Source of the DNA: Amborella trichopoda
Taxonomy: Eukaryota > Streptophyta > Magnoliopsida > Amborellales > Amborellaceae
Assembly (NCBI RefSeq): GCF_000471905.2
Contig: NW_006499603.1
Location: 3,987,846-4,051,845, forward strand
Direction of reading: 5' to 3'
DNA length: 64,000 nt
Shown here: positions 34,767 through 47,500 of the stretch, piece after piece
Numbering within the stretch: position 1 is the stretch's first letter
How the letters are laid out: every line of letters begins with the position of its first letter
The notes under the pieces: generated by a model
The model's input: only the letters and a program-made list of their open reading frames with translations
Told to the model about the DNA's origin: nothing
Database searches by the model: none
Translations under genes and position numbers: made by a program

Positions 34767-36440
34767 TTGTCAATTTTTTTTGTTTTTTTTTTGGAACTTA
34801 CCATGGCAGTAGGGGCCATGGGAGGAGAGCGAGGATGGAAGGCCTTGGTCTAGTTGCTTGCTTTTGGGGGCATACTGCACAAGGAGGACACCTGGTTGGA
34901 GGGGATGATGGGATATGGAAGGACGCGATAGGGCTTCCCTTGGTGAGGTAACGTTTGACAGGCAAAGCAGCATGAGATCTACCTCGTGATTTGGTGATAA
35001 TGGCATCTGGAAAGCGTGAAGTCGGTGACCGTTGAGAGATTGAAGCACCATTTGATGACACATGTCAGTGTAGCTGTATGAGGCATTCCCTGGGAAATGA
35101 TACGATTGTAATAACAAGCTCTCAATTCCTCTATAAAAGGGGGCGTTTATGCAAAGAGCCTCGATGGGTGGCCCAACCTTTGATGATGGTCTTCGGCTGT
35201 CTAGATATTTTAGTGCTCTTGAAAGCTGGAGGAGGATGCTTATGTTTGTGTACCCGATGTTAGGCATCATCGAACTTAAATCTAGTCATGTTCATCTGGG
35301 GATGGGTCATGAAGGTTTTGATCTTGCCATCCCTTTGATGGCGATGATCGATCAAATGAGGAATTTGGTAATGTCTGTTGTTTGGTGCTTGGATAGGCTA
35401 CTTGTTATAACGAGAGGGGTATCCTATTTTGGCTTTCTTTAGATGGTGCCCCCTTTTCACCTTTACTTTGTCAAGAGAAGGATCAATGAGTTTTCTTTAG
35501 CTTTTCTAAGGCCTTGCTTAGAGAGAACGAGGTTGCTCCTTGGAGATGGCTACCAGCTTAGAAAGGGGCAGCTCCATATCTCACATGAGGGAGGTCCTTC
35601 TAAGTATTCCAAGTTGTCTTTAGAATGAAGGATCTTGCCCTTGTGGAGTGATGTCTTTGATTTTTTGGTGTTCGATTCCTTTCGAAAAGAATGACCCGTC
35701 GATTGTGCCTTGAGGAAGTCAAAGCAGCTTTCACATCCGTCTTGTAGAAGTAATTTTTTTTTTCCTGTTTAACAAAGGGCCATTTTGAAGATGGTTTCGT
35801 TGTAACAAAAATTTGTACTTCTCTTTATTTATGAATAAATCTTCTTTCTCTTTGCCCTAAATGCTCTCTTTTTTTTACTTTAGGATATTTTTCTCCTTGT
35901 TCCTTCTCTGTCGACTTCTTTTTTTTTGGAAGCATCATATGCCTTACTTGGACGGCTCGGATGCCTCCTTCTTGAGTGTGTGAGTGGTGCGAGGAACAAG
36001 TTCCCTTGCTTGTGGGTGTATAAGTGTGTGCTGAGACAGGCGATGTGTTCCCAGGGTAGTTCAAAATTTATTAAAGAGCAGAGAGAGATCATTGCGTACC
36101 TTGACTGGCAGTTGACTCAATATGGGTGCGCCATATTTTCGGGGTGTCGTGCGTGATGGTTGATAGTGATTTGGATTAGAGGCGCACTTTGCGTTAGCAT
36201 GTTGCTTTTAATGGCTGCTCTCCTAGGGATGAGCATGATCTTCCTTGTTCGTGGGAGCTTTCATTACGCATACATTTAGCACTGCCATACCCCTGAACCA
36301 TGCGACGTTTCGCACGTGTGACGCTTTGTAGGCCCTATTTTCGTGGGACGTTTCACCTCGCGTGCCGCTTGATGTTCTTCTGTGATTGGGATGCATGTCC
36401 TGTGGCCAGCTTCTAGGCGATTCCTCTTCCCATTCGTGAT
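34767..36440. other. Unassigned DNA upstream of PMD-1
   Basis: No recognised gene. The longest frame is 166 codons on the minus strand (35270-34770), without a family I can name. T runs occur at 34779-34796 and 35754-35764. The stretch may belong to the same element as PMD-1, because a motif array precedes the solo LTR, but I cannot prove it. Confidence 0.4.
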
Positions 36441-36448
36441 TATAAGAG
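36441..36448 (+). promoter_or_regulatory. Candidate TATA box of PMD-1
   Basis: TATAAGAG lies about 200 bp upstream of the ATG at 36645, in the right sense. Weak evidence by itself. Confidence 0.35.
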
Positions 36449-36675
36449 GGCTGGTGAGGGACATTCCTCTGTCTTTCATCAGAGCTTTTTTACCGTCGAC
36501 TTAGGAAGATTAGTTCCCATTTTCCCTTCCTTTTCGCATTTTTCTTGCATCCTTGCCTCTCATTTTATTTTGTCCCTTGTTTGCACATCTTCCATTCTTC
36601 TTTTCTGGGGAGGAAATATTTGGTGGTGCAGGTTCTCGGTGATAATGGCTGGTATGAGTTCAGCCCCTCCTCTTG

Positions 36676-36832
36676 GTAGGGCTTTCCTTTTCTCTAGATG
36701 TGCTCGGATTTCTTGGTCTTTCTTCTTAACTTTCTGTTTCCTCGCTTTATCAGTCTTAGTCTGCCAGGCATGGTTGTCTTATCCCTTCTCCCTTTCTTTT
36801 TTGTTTTTTTTTTGTTTTGTTTTTTGTTTTAG
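36676..36832 (+). other. Candidate spliceosomal intron in PMD-1
   Basis: CTTG/GTAGGG donor, T-rich tract TTTTTTTGTTTTGTTTTTTG, acceptor TTTTAG/CAGTG. Splicing joins the N-terminal peptide in frame to LDVNQLPHIGE. The alternative acceptor 8 bases downstream would give an immediate stop. Predicted from sequence only. Confidence 0.45.
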
Positions 36833-39171
36833 CAGTGCAGGTCCTTGATGTGAACCAGCTCCCTCACATCGGCGAGTTAGGGTCGGACCTCTACAATGGG
36901 GTATCTCTGGCTAGGGCAATTTCTATGAGAGAATTTGAGCCTACCCAGGAGATCTCATGGCCCTCTCGTATCACCTTTGCAGGAGAGGGTGCGGAACTCT
37001 GTTAGTACGATGATGTCGACGGGGAACCCTCATCCAGAGAGACGACATAACTCTTTATCATGCTCTACACATGCATTCTCCTTTCGACAAGAGTATGCCT
37101 ACATTGGAGTAGAGGATGCTGACGAAGCCCGAACTTTAGTATGGAGGTGCTCATCGTTTTGAAGGGGAGAATCAGTACTTGGTCGGGTAGAGCACTTGGA
37201 CGTTGGACCCTTTCATCAATACTTTGAAGGAGTGTGGTCTAGCCGCGGCATGTCAATGCTCTATTTGCTACTATGACTGATGTTCAAAGACCGTGAAGGC
37301 TCTTCTGGAGACATGGTGTTACCGTACCAATAGTTGGCTTTTACAGGAGGGTGAGGCAGGATTCACCCTGCTTGATTTGTATTTTGTGGGTGGCCTTCCC
37401 TTGCTGGGAGAGGAGTATGAGGAGTTTGTCCCCAACAACGGGGCCATTTTTAGGGGTGAGCCCATCAAGGATTAGCGGGCTCCGTTGAGTCTCAGTGAGT
37501 TGTTCGAGATTTATCAACTCCTGTGCTCAGAGTCGTAGCCTAAAGTTGGTGGGCTACATTTCAAAGCATGGCGAGATTACTTTCAAGGTAATCGCAAAGA
37601 GGGTGACGACGTAGGTTCGAGCGTCACATGGGTAGACGTGTCTCAACAGGTGGTGGAAATCAAGGCCCCGAAGAAGGTGATTGCCCCTCCGAGGCAGAAT
37701 GTGCGGGACCGAGTTTACTTGGCTGCTTACTTGGCCCTCTTCCTATGCAAGTTTGCTCTTTCGGGGGCAAAGGGCTATGTCATTCGGCCTAGTTTCTTCT
37801 ATGCGGCCTGCATGATGGCCCAAGGCACTGGCTTTGCGCTGGCCTAGTCGGTCTTGTGTAGCATCTTCCACGTTTAAAATCTATTGCTCATCGAAAAGTC
37901 CATTCGAAGGACGAGGTCTCCCTGGGTGAAGGCTTCTCGAGGCGCTTCACTACGAGCTTCCCGATGCATTATGTCTTTGGGTGGCTTTTCGCATATTTTC
38001 CTGGGGCGTACAAGCTCAATGGGAACCTCGCAATGACAACATGCCCGCATACGCTGAAGATTGCTGGGATGAAGGCCGTGGTAAGAGAGCCATATTCAAT
38101 TCGTGAGCTCCTCACTGATACATCTTTCTTTCTTCGCGAGAGGCCTTTCCCTGTTGGCGGCGCCTCTAACAACATTTTTATCGGCGCTTTTGGCCTTGCG
38201 CTTAATAAGGTGGTTACCGAGAGAAAAGAGGCTATGTACCTAGTGAGCATCCAAGGTGGCATCCTTCCATTCAGGGGAGTGGGGTGCAAGAAGCTGGAGG
38301 GTTACTTCCCCCACTGTTTTGCATTCCAGCATGGCCTGGATCAGGGATGCTACGTCGCCATTTCTTTTTCAAAGAAGTACGGGAAGAAGGGGGCATTGCA
38401 TGACCACGAGGCCCTTGGGGTGAGTCGCAAGGTGTTAACAGACCTCGACATGCGGATGGCTTGGGAGACTTGTCTTTTTCTCCTTGGGCGGAGAAGGTTT
38501 GTGGTTCCCCATTATGGCCATGTGGGCCACATAACTGTGAGCTATCACCGGTGGTGGGATTCCTCTAGTGCTGCATATTAGGACGTGGATCACCCATGGA
38601 AAACCGCCAATGGCTCTAGACTCGACGACAGGGCTGGAAGGTGCTTCGTCCCTCCTTTCTTTACTATTTTTGGCTCGGATCATTGTCTTGCCAACTGGCA
38701 GGAACTGGCCAAGCCTCGTTTGTTTAGTGGGGATGAGAACGACGTGAAGGTTCTCTTGTTGAAGTGAAGGACACGATCTATCTTTGACAACCTGGAGGTG
38801 ATTTTTGGTCGGAGCGAAAGGGGTGTGGACCCGTCCCTCGAGGAAGGGCATCCCTGATGTGTCTATTTTGGTTGAGGGTGAATCCCATTCTAGCTCGTTC
38901 GGATGGGCTAATCGTGCTCTAAGGGCCCCTACTTCCATTAAACCCAAGAGCGCTCCCCCCAAGGAAGGGAAGATAGGGAGAGCGAGAAAAAGAGAAAAAG
39001 AGGGAGAGAGCCTTCGCCCGTCCCCTCTTCTCCGGAGAGATGGAGTTGTTCGAATAAGGAAGACTTTCCTTCAGTGACGGTGTCTTCAGTGCCTTCCCAT
39101 GTGAGGCGGGTTCAGTCAGGAGCTCGTAGGGCTTCAGACTCTCCTCCTGTTACATTGCATTCAAATCTTGT

Positions 39172-39268
39172 AGCAGTACTAAGATCGGCCGATAGTTGAC
39201 TTGGGTGGTTGAGCGCGCCATTACTCCCTTAGCAGTACTAAGATCAGCCGATAGTTGACTTGGGTGGC
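39172..39268 (+). repeat. 59 bp direct repeat
   Basis: AGCAGTACTAAGATC(G/A)GCCGATAGTTGACTTGGGTGG occurs at 39172 and 39231, with one difference over 37 bp. It lies in the tail region of PMD-1. Confidence 0.9.
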
Positions 39269-39739
39269 TCTAGAAACTCCACGTCAAGGGTTGAGGTCGG
39301 AGTTACTTCTTCCGTTAGCAGCCGTGTTACGTCTCCTGCACACCCCACGCTGTCCGTTTTGCCTGCTCCAAAAGCTATAAAGGAAGAAGTGTGCACCTTG
39401 AGGGCTTGTTCTTTCGGTTTGCTGATGACTCAGTCCTCAGATTCACATGCCTCAGGAAGGCCTTTGGGAAATAATCCTCTTGGGTTTCACGCATCTTCAA
39501 AGGCTATGACACCACTTGCCTCTAGGGATACTGTGCTTGACGTGCCTCCTCTTGACCTGATTGGCTTTTTTATTGCTCTGTGTCCGTCTTCAGGCTCCAA
39601 AGCTTTCATAGTGAGGAGGATATTATGTTCAGGTCTTCAGTGGTTAAAGGGATGTTTGTTTGAGGTCATTTTCTATCACCTGTATCCCTAGTGCGAATAA
39701 GGAGAGAGCAGTTCACGACTTAGGTCCGTAGATACAAAA

Positions 39740-40264
39740 ATGACAGTGGACTATAGAAGCCGTAAGACAATAAGGGAACTTCCAAAGCCTCAGAACAACC
39801 TAATAAGGTTCAAGATCATACCTAAGGGTCTCCTAAGAACACCTGCCATGTTTTGCTGCAATCCAACGAGTTTTAGGCAGTGCAGACGACAAAATAGTTT
39901 CGACAAATTCTGCCTCTATCATGCTAAAAATGGACTCTGAACTACAAGACCATTATCAGAGTGCCAAATAATCTCTAGACTATCGTTGTTGGATTCAGAA
40001 CGTTAAAAAATCCTTGGGTACCAATTTTCGGGGCATTCGGATGCTTTTGGAGCAAGTTATGTCCACATTACCAAAAATGGGTAGGTCGTACACTATTACG
40101 GTGCACCCTCGGTGAACCAATATCCATTAATGTATATTGTGCTTCAGAAATTCGGGGGTAAACTTCACATGGCCATATCTCTTGTATCCTGGTTCCATCT
40201 CGAACCCGGAGCCACGCCATCAGTCATCTCGACCTGGAGGGTGAGATCGAGGCATCTAATCATC
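39740..40264 (+). mobile_element. Collapsed 5' LTR of gypsy locus B
   Basis: The left part matches the first few hundred bases of the large LTR family (ACCTGCCATGTTT, TTGCAATCCAAC as in 59110-59140) and the truncated LTR at 6973. At about 40195 it jumps to the LTR 3' end (TCATCTCGACC to GAGGCATCTAATCA), so roughly 2 kb of the LTR is deleted. A PBS follows. Confidence 0.75.
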
Positions 40265-40267
40265 TTG

Positions 40268-40283
40268 GCAACTCCTTTGGGCG
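40268..40283 (+). other. PBS of locus B, first copy
   Basis: TGGCAACTCCTTTGGG follows the LTR end by 3 nt and corresponds to the PBS at 4986. Confidence 0.7.
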
Positions 40284-43200
40284 CACACTACCCCATAGTC
40301 GGATCGTCCTTGTTTCTCTTTCCTTTCTTCTATTTCCTACTCACTTACACACATATGCCTTCAGGTTTGCTTAACCCTTTCATTTGAGTCGGGGACTTTC
40401 TGATCCCCGCACTCGTCAGTCCGCGTCACGAACAGGTTCCCCGAACCTCATTCTCGACATTCATTCTGAGTGTTGACCCTGTGTCATGCTCCCAGGTCTT
40501 GACCTGGATTGGTGTGAGGAGGGACCCAAATTTCCCTCTCAACTCGGGGCAGCCCTCTTATTGTGCTTAGCCAAGTGCAGAAGAGACGATCCTCTCTCAT
40601 CCCTCCCAACACATGCCTGCTCACTCTGTGACGGATTGTAACAAACACATGCTCACAATCCTCGGCCTCGGCCTCCTTAGGCCCGACCCATTGCTCGAGC
40701 CTGGGTTGATCCTCAGATCAGCTGAAACCCTTCTAAAAGTGGTACACACGTGCCATCACCACAGACGACTCCAAGCTCCCGACCGAAAGGTCACTGGCAG
40801 TTGTCTCCTCCCTCGTTCGTCCCTTCTCCTCCAGACAAGCTGCTCATGACGTGGTACTCGAAATATTTTCTTAAAAGTACCCTCATGAAATACCGCCTTC
40901 ACACCGGCCCTATCTTTGGAGCTCACAAAAGAGAGGCTCCCTTGGGTGAAGAAGTCTTCCATCCCCCATCTCTCCTCAAGCCAAGACAGAAGTCTGAGCT
41001 GGCTCCTGTCTTTGGCCCAAATCCATTACCGCACCTCATGGAGATGACACCGTCATGTTTGAAGAAAGAGGACCATTCTCAATCATGGTCCCAGTCTCGG
41101 TTTTGGAAAGCTCCAGATCCTAAGAGCGAAACATGGCTGGGGCCTACGAATAGTGCCAAGAGAAGAACCCAAGACACTCAGGGTAAGCAAGCCTGCTAAT
41201 CCCTTGACCGAGAACCCCTTTTACCCACTACAAGTGGAAGCAGGGCCTGAGGTAAAAGAGTCCTGCATGGTTGTTAATGTCATAAGAGATAACCAAACCT
41301 TGCACTCCTTGTGGTCCTAAGCCCATCGCGGACCGGTCTTGACCCGATTAGCATATGAGGCTCGAGCTTAGTCGGGGCATACCAAACCCCTGCTAACTAA
41401 CTCGCCACACCTAGTCCGGTGTGTACGCCAGACCGCAACTGTGTAAGAGATCAATCCCCCTGAAGAAACAGTCAGCGTGATGGTCGTTAACGAACCTAAT
41501 GATGATCAAGAATACCGTATGAATCGGTTCGAGGACATGATTCGCAAGATGATGGAGAAGATCGAGATGATAAAAAGTTCCCGGCACCCTAGGAACTCAT
41601 CATACCAGGAAGCCAATTCTCCACATCCACCTGATCCGGTCCCAAGACAGCCACCTCCTTCACGTGACCATTCCTCCTCTCAGCAAGTCTCACAAGCCGA
41701 CATTGATGCCGTGGTCACTCACAGTTTGCGAGGCTGACAGATCCCAGGCATGTAGGGTATGGCCCTTTACCAGAAGCCCTACCCCTCTTACATAAACCAA
41801 CTCCCGTTTCCCCTAACTACCAGAAAGGGGGATTCCTGCTCTTCAACGGCACGAGTTCACCACATCAGCATATCACCCATTTCTATTCGGCATGTCAAGA
41901 GACAACAGCTGATGGGAGGCTTCTTCTCCTTTAGTTCGTTGAAACTCTTCATGGGCCAACATTTAAGTGGTATGCCCGACTCCCTCCGAACTCTGTGCAT
42001 ACCTGGGAAGAAATGGAGCACTTGTTCTACAAGCGCTTCTATGAAGTCGAGAGAGAAGTCGAGGCATTGAACTTCTCACATTGACCCAGAACCTAGATGA
42101 GTCGGTCGATTAGTTCATAGTAAGATGGAGAGATCTAGCAGAACATCAAGCTTTCCCCATGCCTGAAGTATATGAAGTCTAAACATGTGTGCGCAACATG
42201 AGGCTAGAAATCTCCCTGCATGTTGAAGCATCAAACGTGACCTCTATATCAGATCTGATCTCCAAAGCAGTCTGGATAGAGAGCCTCCTTAATCATCATT
42301 GCAAGCTTCAAACTTCATCATCAAATGGGGAAATCAATCGAAGCGCTGGTAATGGTCATACCTATTCTCGGGGCAATCAACAGAAAGGAGTGATCAGTGC
42401 TACTGTCATAGTACCTCAAACTCTGGATTTCTCTAAGGGGTTGAACCTTGTAAATACTCAGTGGACACCTTAGGCAAGCCAGACCCCAGTCCTACAATAA
42501 AGTGCTTCCACCTCGGAACCTCTACGGGAAAGACTATTAGGAGGAGCAGAAAATGAAAGTCTATAGCTTTGACAGGGAGTGGGTCCCGACCTTACTCCGA
42601 GTGTTGATTGAGCAACAAATGATCACCTTACCGAAGATGAAAAAGTCAGAGGATGCTGACTTTGTCACCCAAAAGAAATATTGTGCCTATCATAGAATGC
42701 TGAGGCTCCCTGTTCAGGATTTCTTCACACTCAAGGATCACGAGGGTTTAATCTAGAAGGGGCAGATACAGCTCGATAGTCTCAAGAATGCATTCGAGGT
42801 ACCTGCAGCATCTCACGTGGTGACAGTTCAAGAAGAAGGCTAGCAAGTGTAACATCTTGACGAACTACCACCAGACCTTCCTCAGGCTCTAGTTTGTATG
42901 ATGCTTCATGTAGGGATCATCACACCAAAGCCATCAAGACAGCCCAGACACCTTGCTCGTGGGATTGAAAACCTTTGGTGCCCCTATCATCAGATAAGAG
43001 GTCACAATTTAGAGGGTTGCTTCAATTTTCTAGCTATAATCACAGACACAGTTCAAGGAGAGCACTCCTCTAGCACTATCCCAGGTGATGACGTTCGAAC
43101 CACTAGACTGCCAACATAGGAGGTCACTCAGACATAGACCTCTGATGACAACACACCCCCCGAGTCCTTAGACCCTGACGAACCCTCAACATCCCAACCA

Positions 43201-43411
43201 TGGCAAGTCTATCGAGGACGAAGTTCATGAGAAGAAAGCGGTTCGCCAAGTAAAGCCGGCTCCCATGCCATGTGAAATTCATCAGTCTGTCCTTGTTCCC
43301 AAAAATAGTAGAAGGATACGAGCACCAAGGGCCTCTCATCAGAAGAGAAGAGCTTCTCAATCTCAAGTTGAGGTTGAATTTCTCAAGCCCCTTCGTCCAT
43401 TACCAACTCTT
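40284..43411 (+). pseudogene. Gypsy leader and gag, tandem copy A (broken)
   Basis: Leader (40284-41400), then Gag text with an acidic N-terminal helix (DDQEYRMNRFEDMIRKMMEK, 41497). The retrotransposon-gag capsid domain is read in mixed frames (YPSYINQLPFP, SACQETTADGRLL, then SRERSRGIE, NLDESVD, VRNMRLEISLHVEASN at 42190). The C-terminal part has CAYHRMLRLPVQDFFTLKDH (42690) and a C-x2-H-x4-H-x4-C knuckle CPYHQIRGHNLEGC (about 42988). There are many stops. Copy A lacks about 0.4 kb of leader that is present in copy B (43750-44150). It ends at 43411, where copy B begins. Confidence 0.85.
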
Positions 43412-44560
43412 CAGTCATCTCGACTCGGAGGGCAAGATTAAGGCATTTCACCATCTTGGCGACTCCATTGGGGGCACGCTACCCCATAGTCGCATTGTCC
43501 TTGTTTGGATTTGCTTTCTTCTATTTCCCACTCAATTACACACATATGTCTTCAGGTTTGCTTAACCCTTTCATCGAGTCAGGGACTTTCTGATCCCCGC
43601 ACTCATCAGTCCACGTTGGGAACAGGTTTTCCGAACCTCATTCTTGACCTTCCTTCCAAGTGTCGACCTCGTGTCATGCTCCCAGGTCTTGACCAGGATT
43701 GGTGCGAGGAGGGACCCAAAAGTCCCTCAGTCCCCATCTCTTAGCCTTGGTGTACCCTACAGCAATGCACCTTGCATGGGCGACACACTAGCCACCGCGC
43801 ACAGCATGCACTCTGCTACCGGCAAATCACCTGCCTATCCCATTGCTCGGGGCAGCCAAAAGGCTGTCTGTTTCCTTCCTGCGCATGGCAGTCCAGCTGT
43901 CGATGCTCCTGTGGGATGCCGTAAGGCCACCCCCCATTTCAGTCACATCGAGCCCCTAAAACGAGAGGCTCGACACATGGAGGAGGAGGCTCTAAGGCCA
44001 CCACCTCCAACACACACACCAAGGTTCGTGATCTATTCACACGAGCCACACCTTGGGGGAACCCTCAAGCTTCCTCAAGCCACTGTCCAGGTTTGGGTCT
44101 TCTTGGATCTGGCCCTGTATACCTGCTGCATACATATCACACTACAAGGGATAGCCCTCTGGTTGTGCTTAGTCAAGGACAAGAGAGACGACCCCCTCGT
44201 CATCCCTCCAAACACATGCTTGCTCACTCTATGAGGGATGATCACAAATCCATTACCTCACAAACACATGCTCGCAATCCTTGGCCTCGGCCTCCTAAGG
44301 CCCGACCCATTGCTCGAGCCTGGGTTGATCCTCAGATCACCTGAAACCCTTCTGTAAGTGGCACACACATGCCATAACCACGGACGACTCGAAGCTCCCG
44401 TCCGAAAGGTCACTGGCAGTTGTCTCCTCCCTCGGTCATCCCTTCTCCTCCAGACAAGCTGCTCATGACGTGATACTCAAAAGATTTTCTTAAAAGTACC
44501 CTCTTAAAATAACCCTCTTCACACCGGTCCTACCTTTGGAGCTCACAAAAGAGAGGCTCC
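43412..44560 (+). mobile_element. LTR end, PBS and leader, tandem copy B
   Basis: CAGTCATCTCGACTCGGAGG at 43412 repeats CAGTCATCTCGACCTGGAGG at 40223. After it come the LTR end, a PBS (TGGCGACTCCATTGGGGG, 43457) and a leader that parallels 40284-40850. The unit is therefore duplicated head-to-tail with a period of 3,189 bp, and the junction falls inside gag of copy A. The frames 43644-44234 and nearby are leader, not genes. Confidence 0.85.
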
Positions 44561-47500
44561 CTTGGGTGATGAAGTCCTCCATCTCCCATCTCTCCCCAAG
44601 CCAAGACAGAAGTTCGAGCTGACTCCTATGTCTGGCCAAAATCCATTGCCGCACCTCATTGAGATGGCCCTGTCATGTTTGAAGAAAGAGGACCATTCTC
44701 TATCACAGTACCGGTCGCGGTTCTGGAGGGAAGCACACCAGATCCTGAGAGTCAAACATGACTGGGGTCTGTGAATAGTGCCAAGAGAAGATCCCAAGAC
44801 ACTCGGGGCAAACAAGCCTACTGATCCCTTGGCAGAGAACCCCTTTTACCCACTACAGTTTGAAGCAGAGCCTAAGGTAGAAAAGTCCTGCGTGGTTGTC
44901 AATGTCATAAGAGACGAGCCAACCTTGCACTCCTTGTGCTTCCAAGACCATCGCGAACCGGCCTTGACCCGATCAGCATACGAGGCTCGAGCTCAATCGG
45001 GACATACCGAACCCCTGCTAACCAACTTACCACACCTAGTTCGGTGTGTACACTAGACCCCGACTGTGCAAGGGAACAATCCCCCTGAAGAAACGGTCAG
45101 CGTGATGGTCATTGACAAACCCAGTGATGATCAAGAAGACCGTATGAATCGATTCGAGGACATGATTCACAAGATGATGGAGAAGATCGAGTTGATTGAA
45201 AGTGCCCGGTACCCTGGGAACTCATCACACCAGGAAGCCAATTGTCCTCATGCATCCGATCCGATCCCAAGATAGCCACCTCCTTCACGTGACCATTCCT
45301 CCCCTCAGCAGGTCTCACAAGCTGACATTGATGCCATGCTCACTCACAATTTGTGAGGCAGATAGATCCCAGGCATGTAGGGTAAGGCCCTTTATTAGAA
45401 GCCCTACCCCTCTTACATATACCAACTCCTGTTTCCCCTAACTACCAGAAAGGGAGATTCCTTCTCTTCAATGGCACGATTTCACCATATCAGCATATCA
45501 CCCATTTCTATTCGGCATGTCAAGAGACAACAACTGATGGGAGGCTTCTTCTCCTTCAGTTCGTTGAAACTCTTAACGGGCCGACATTTAAGTGGTATGC
45601 TCGACTCCCTCCGAACTTAGTGCAGACTTGGAAAGAAATGGAGCACTTGTTCTACAAGTGCTTCTATGAAGTCAAGAGAGAAGTCCAAGCATTGAACTTC
45701 TCAAATTGACCAAGAACCCATATGAGTCGGTCGATCAGTTCATAACAAGATGGAGAGATCTAACTACACGGTAAGCTACCCCTATGCCTGAAATTGATGA
45801 AGTCTAAACATGTGTGTGCAACATGCGGGCGAAAATCTCCTTGCATGTTGAAGCGTCAAACGCGACCTCTATATCATATCTGATCTCCAAATCAGTCTGG
45901 GTAGAGAGCCTCCTTAAGCATCGTGGCAAGCTTCAAACTTCATCATCAAATGGGGAAAACAATCAAAGCTTTCATAATGGTCGTACCAATTCTTGTGGCA
46001 ATCGATAGAAAGGAGTGATCAGTGCTGCTGTCACTGTATCAGACTCCAAGAAGGACTCACCTCAAACTCTGGATTTCTCTAAGAACCCTATAAATACTTA
46101 GTGGACACCTTAGGCCAGCCATACCCCAGTCCTACAATAAAGTGCTTCCACCTCGGAACCTCTATGGGAAAGACTATTGGGAGGAGCAGAAAACGAAAGT
46201 CTATAGCTTCGACAGGAGTGGATCCTGACCCTACTTAAAATGTTGATTGAGCAACAAATGATCACCTTGCCGAAGATGAAAAGGTCAGAGGATGCTGAAT
46301 TTGTCGCCCATAAGAATTGTTGTGCCTATCATAGAATGCTGGGGCTCCCTATTCAGGATTTCTTCACACTCAAGGATCACAAGGCTTTAATCCAGAAGGG
46401 GCAGATACAGATCGATAGTCTCAAGAATGCATTCAAGGTAGCTGAAGCATCTCACGTGGTGACGGTTCAAGAAGAAGACAAGCAAGTGTACCATCTTGAT
46501 GAACTACCACCAGACCTTCCTCAGGCTATATTTTGTATGATTCCTCATGTAGGGATCATCACACCAAAGCAGTCAAGACAGCCCAAACACCTTGCCCGTG
46601 GGACTGAAAACCTCTGGTGCCCTTATCATCAGATAAGAGGTCACAATTTTAGGGGTGCTTTGGTTTTCCAGCTATAATCACAGACACCGTCCAAGGAGAG
46701 CACTCCACTGACACTATCCCAGGCAATGACATTCGAACCACTAGACTGCCAACATAAGAGGTCACTCAGACGCAGACACAGACCGCTGATGAGAAGGCAC
46801 TGCCCCGAGTCTTCAGACCCTGACGAACCCTCAACTTCCCAATCATGGCAATTTTATGGAGGACAAAACAGGACGAAGTCCATGAGAAGAGAAGCGGTTC
46901 GCCAAGCAAAGCCGGCTCCCAAGCCATGTGAACCAAATCAGCCTATCCATATTCCCAAAAATAGTAGAAGGAGACGAGCACCAAGGGACACTCGTCAGAA
47001 GAGAAGAGCTCCTCAATCTCAGGGCGAGGTTGAATTTCTCAAGCCCCTTCCTCCATTACAAACCCTACAAGATTTCTTCCCTGAGTCAGTTGCTCTCATT
47101 GACCAAGACCCACAACCTAGTCCGCAGGATATTCCTGAGCCTTCCTCTCCTCAGGCTCTCAACATGTCCAATAAGGGTGATAACATTAAAAGCACCCCCC
47201 AACAGTCCAAGCTGCGTGAACACCGAAAAGATTCCCTGCACACGTCCAATTTTAGTGATGACACTAAAAGCTACCTGGATCGGTCCAATCTGAGCGACGA
47301 CCTAAAAATCTCTCCCCCATCTTCTATCCCCGAATCTTCTAACCCTGCTTCTACTTCTGCTAACATGTATTTTGCAGGTTCTACTCCCAAATGCCCAGAC
47401 TTTGAGGCTCTAGACAAAGAGCTGAAAAGTTGCAACACTAGCAGTTGACGTCGAAGGCAGTTGAAAAAGAAAGCCACCCAAGCAGCTGGGTTCTTGACAG

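Larger units (their letters stand above)
36645..39700 (+). pseudogene. PMD-1: plant mobile domain gene (PF10536-like), decayed
   Basis: The likely start is ATG 36645 (MAGMSSAPP). A 157 bp intron (GT at 36676, AG at 36831-36832) would keep the frame into AVQVLDVNQLPHIGE. PMD hallmarks follow in order: LLETWCYRTNSW, GEAGFTLLDLYFVGGLPLLG (about 37300-37410), ELFEIYQLL, the helix RDRVYLAAYLALFLCKFAL with GYVIRPSFFYAACMMAQGTG (37700-37840), MHYVFGWLFAYFPG (37964), HCFAFQHGLDQGC (about 38310) and YHRWWDSS (about 38545). The tail is Ser/Pro/Lys-rich. Stops at 37060-37260, 37473, 37845 and 38579 and one frameshift near 37850-37900 inactivate it. In plants such domains occur in MAIN/MAIL1-type nuclear proteins that support silencing and meristem function, and in transposable elements. 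The LTR at 39740 cuts off its 3' end. Confidence 0.7.

Noticed and set aside
34770..35270. 166-codon minus-strand frame as a possible gypsy pol fragment
   Set aside because: I could not match any RT, RNase H or integrase motif in it; the plus strand also lacks known text.
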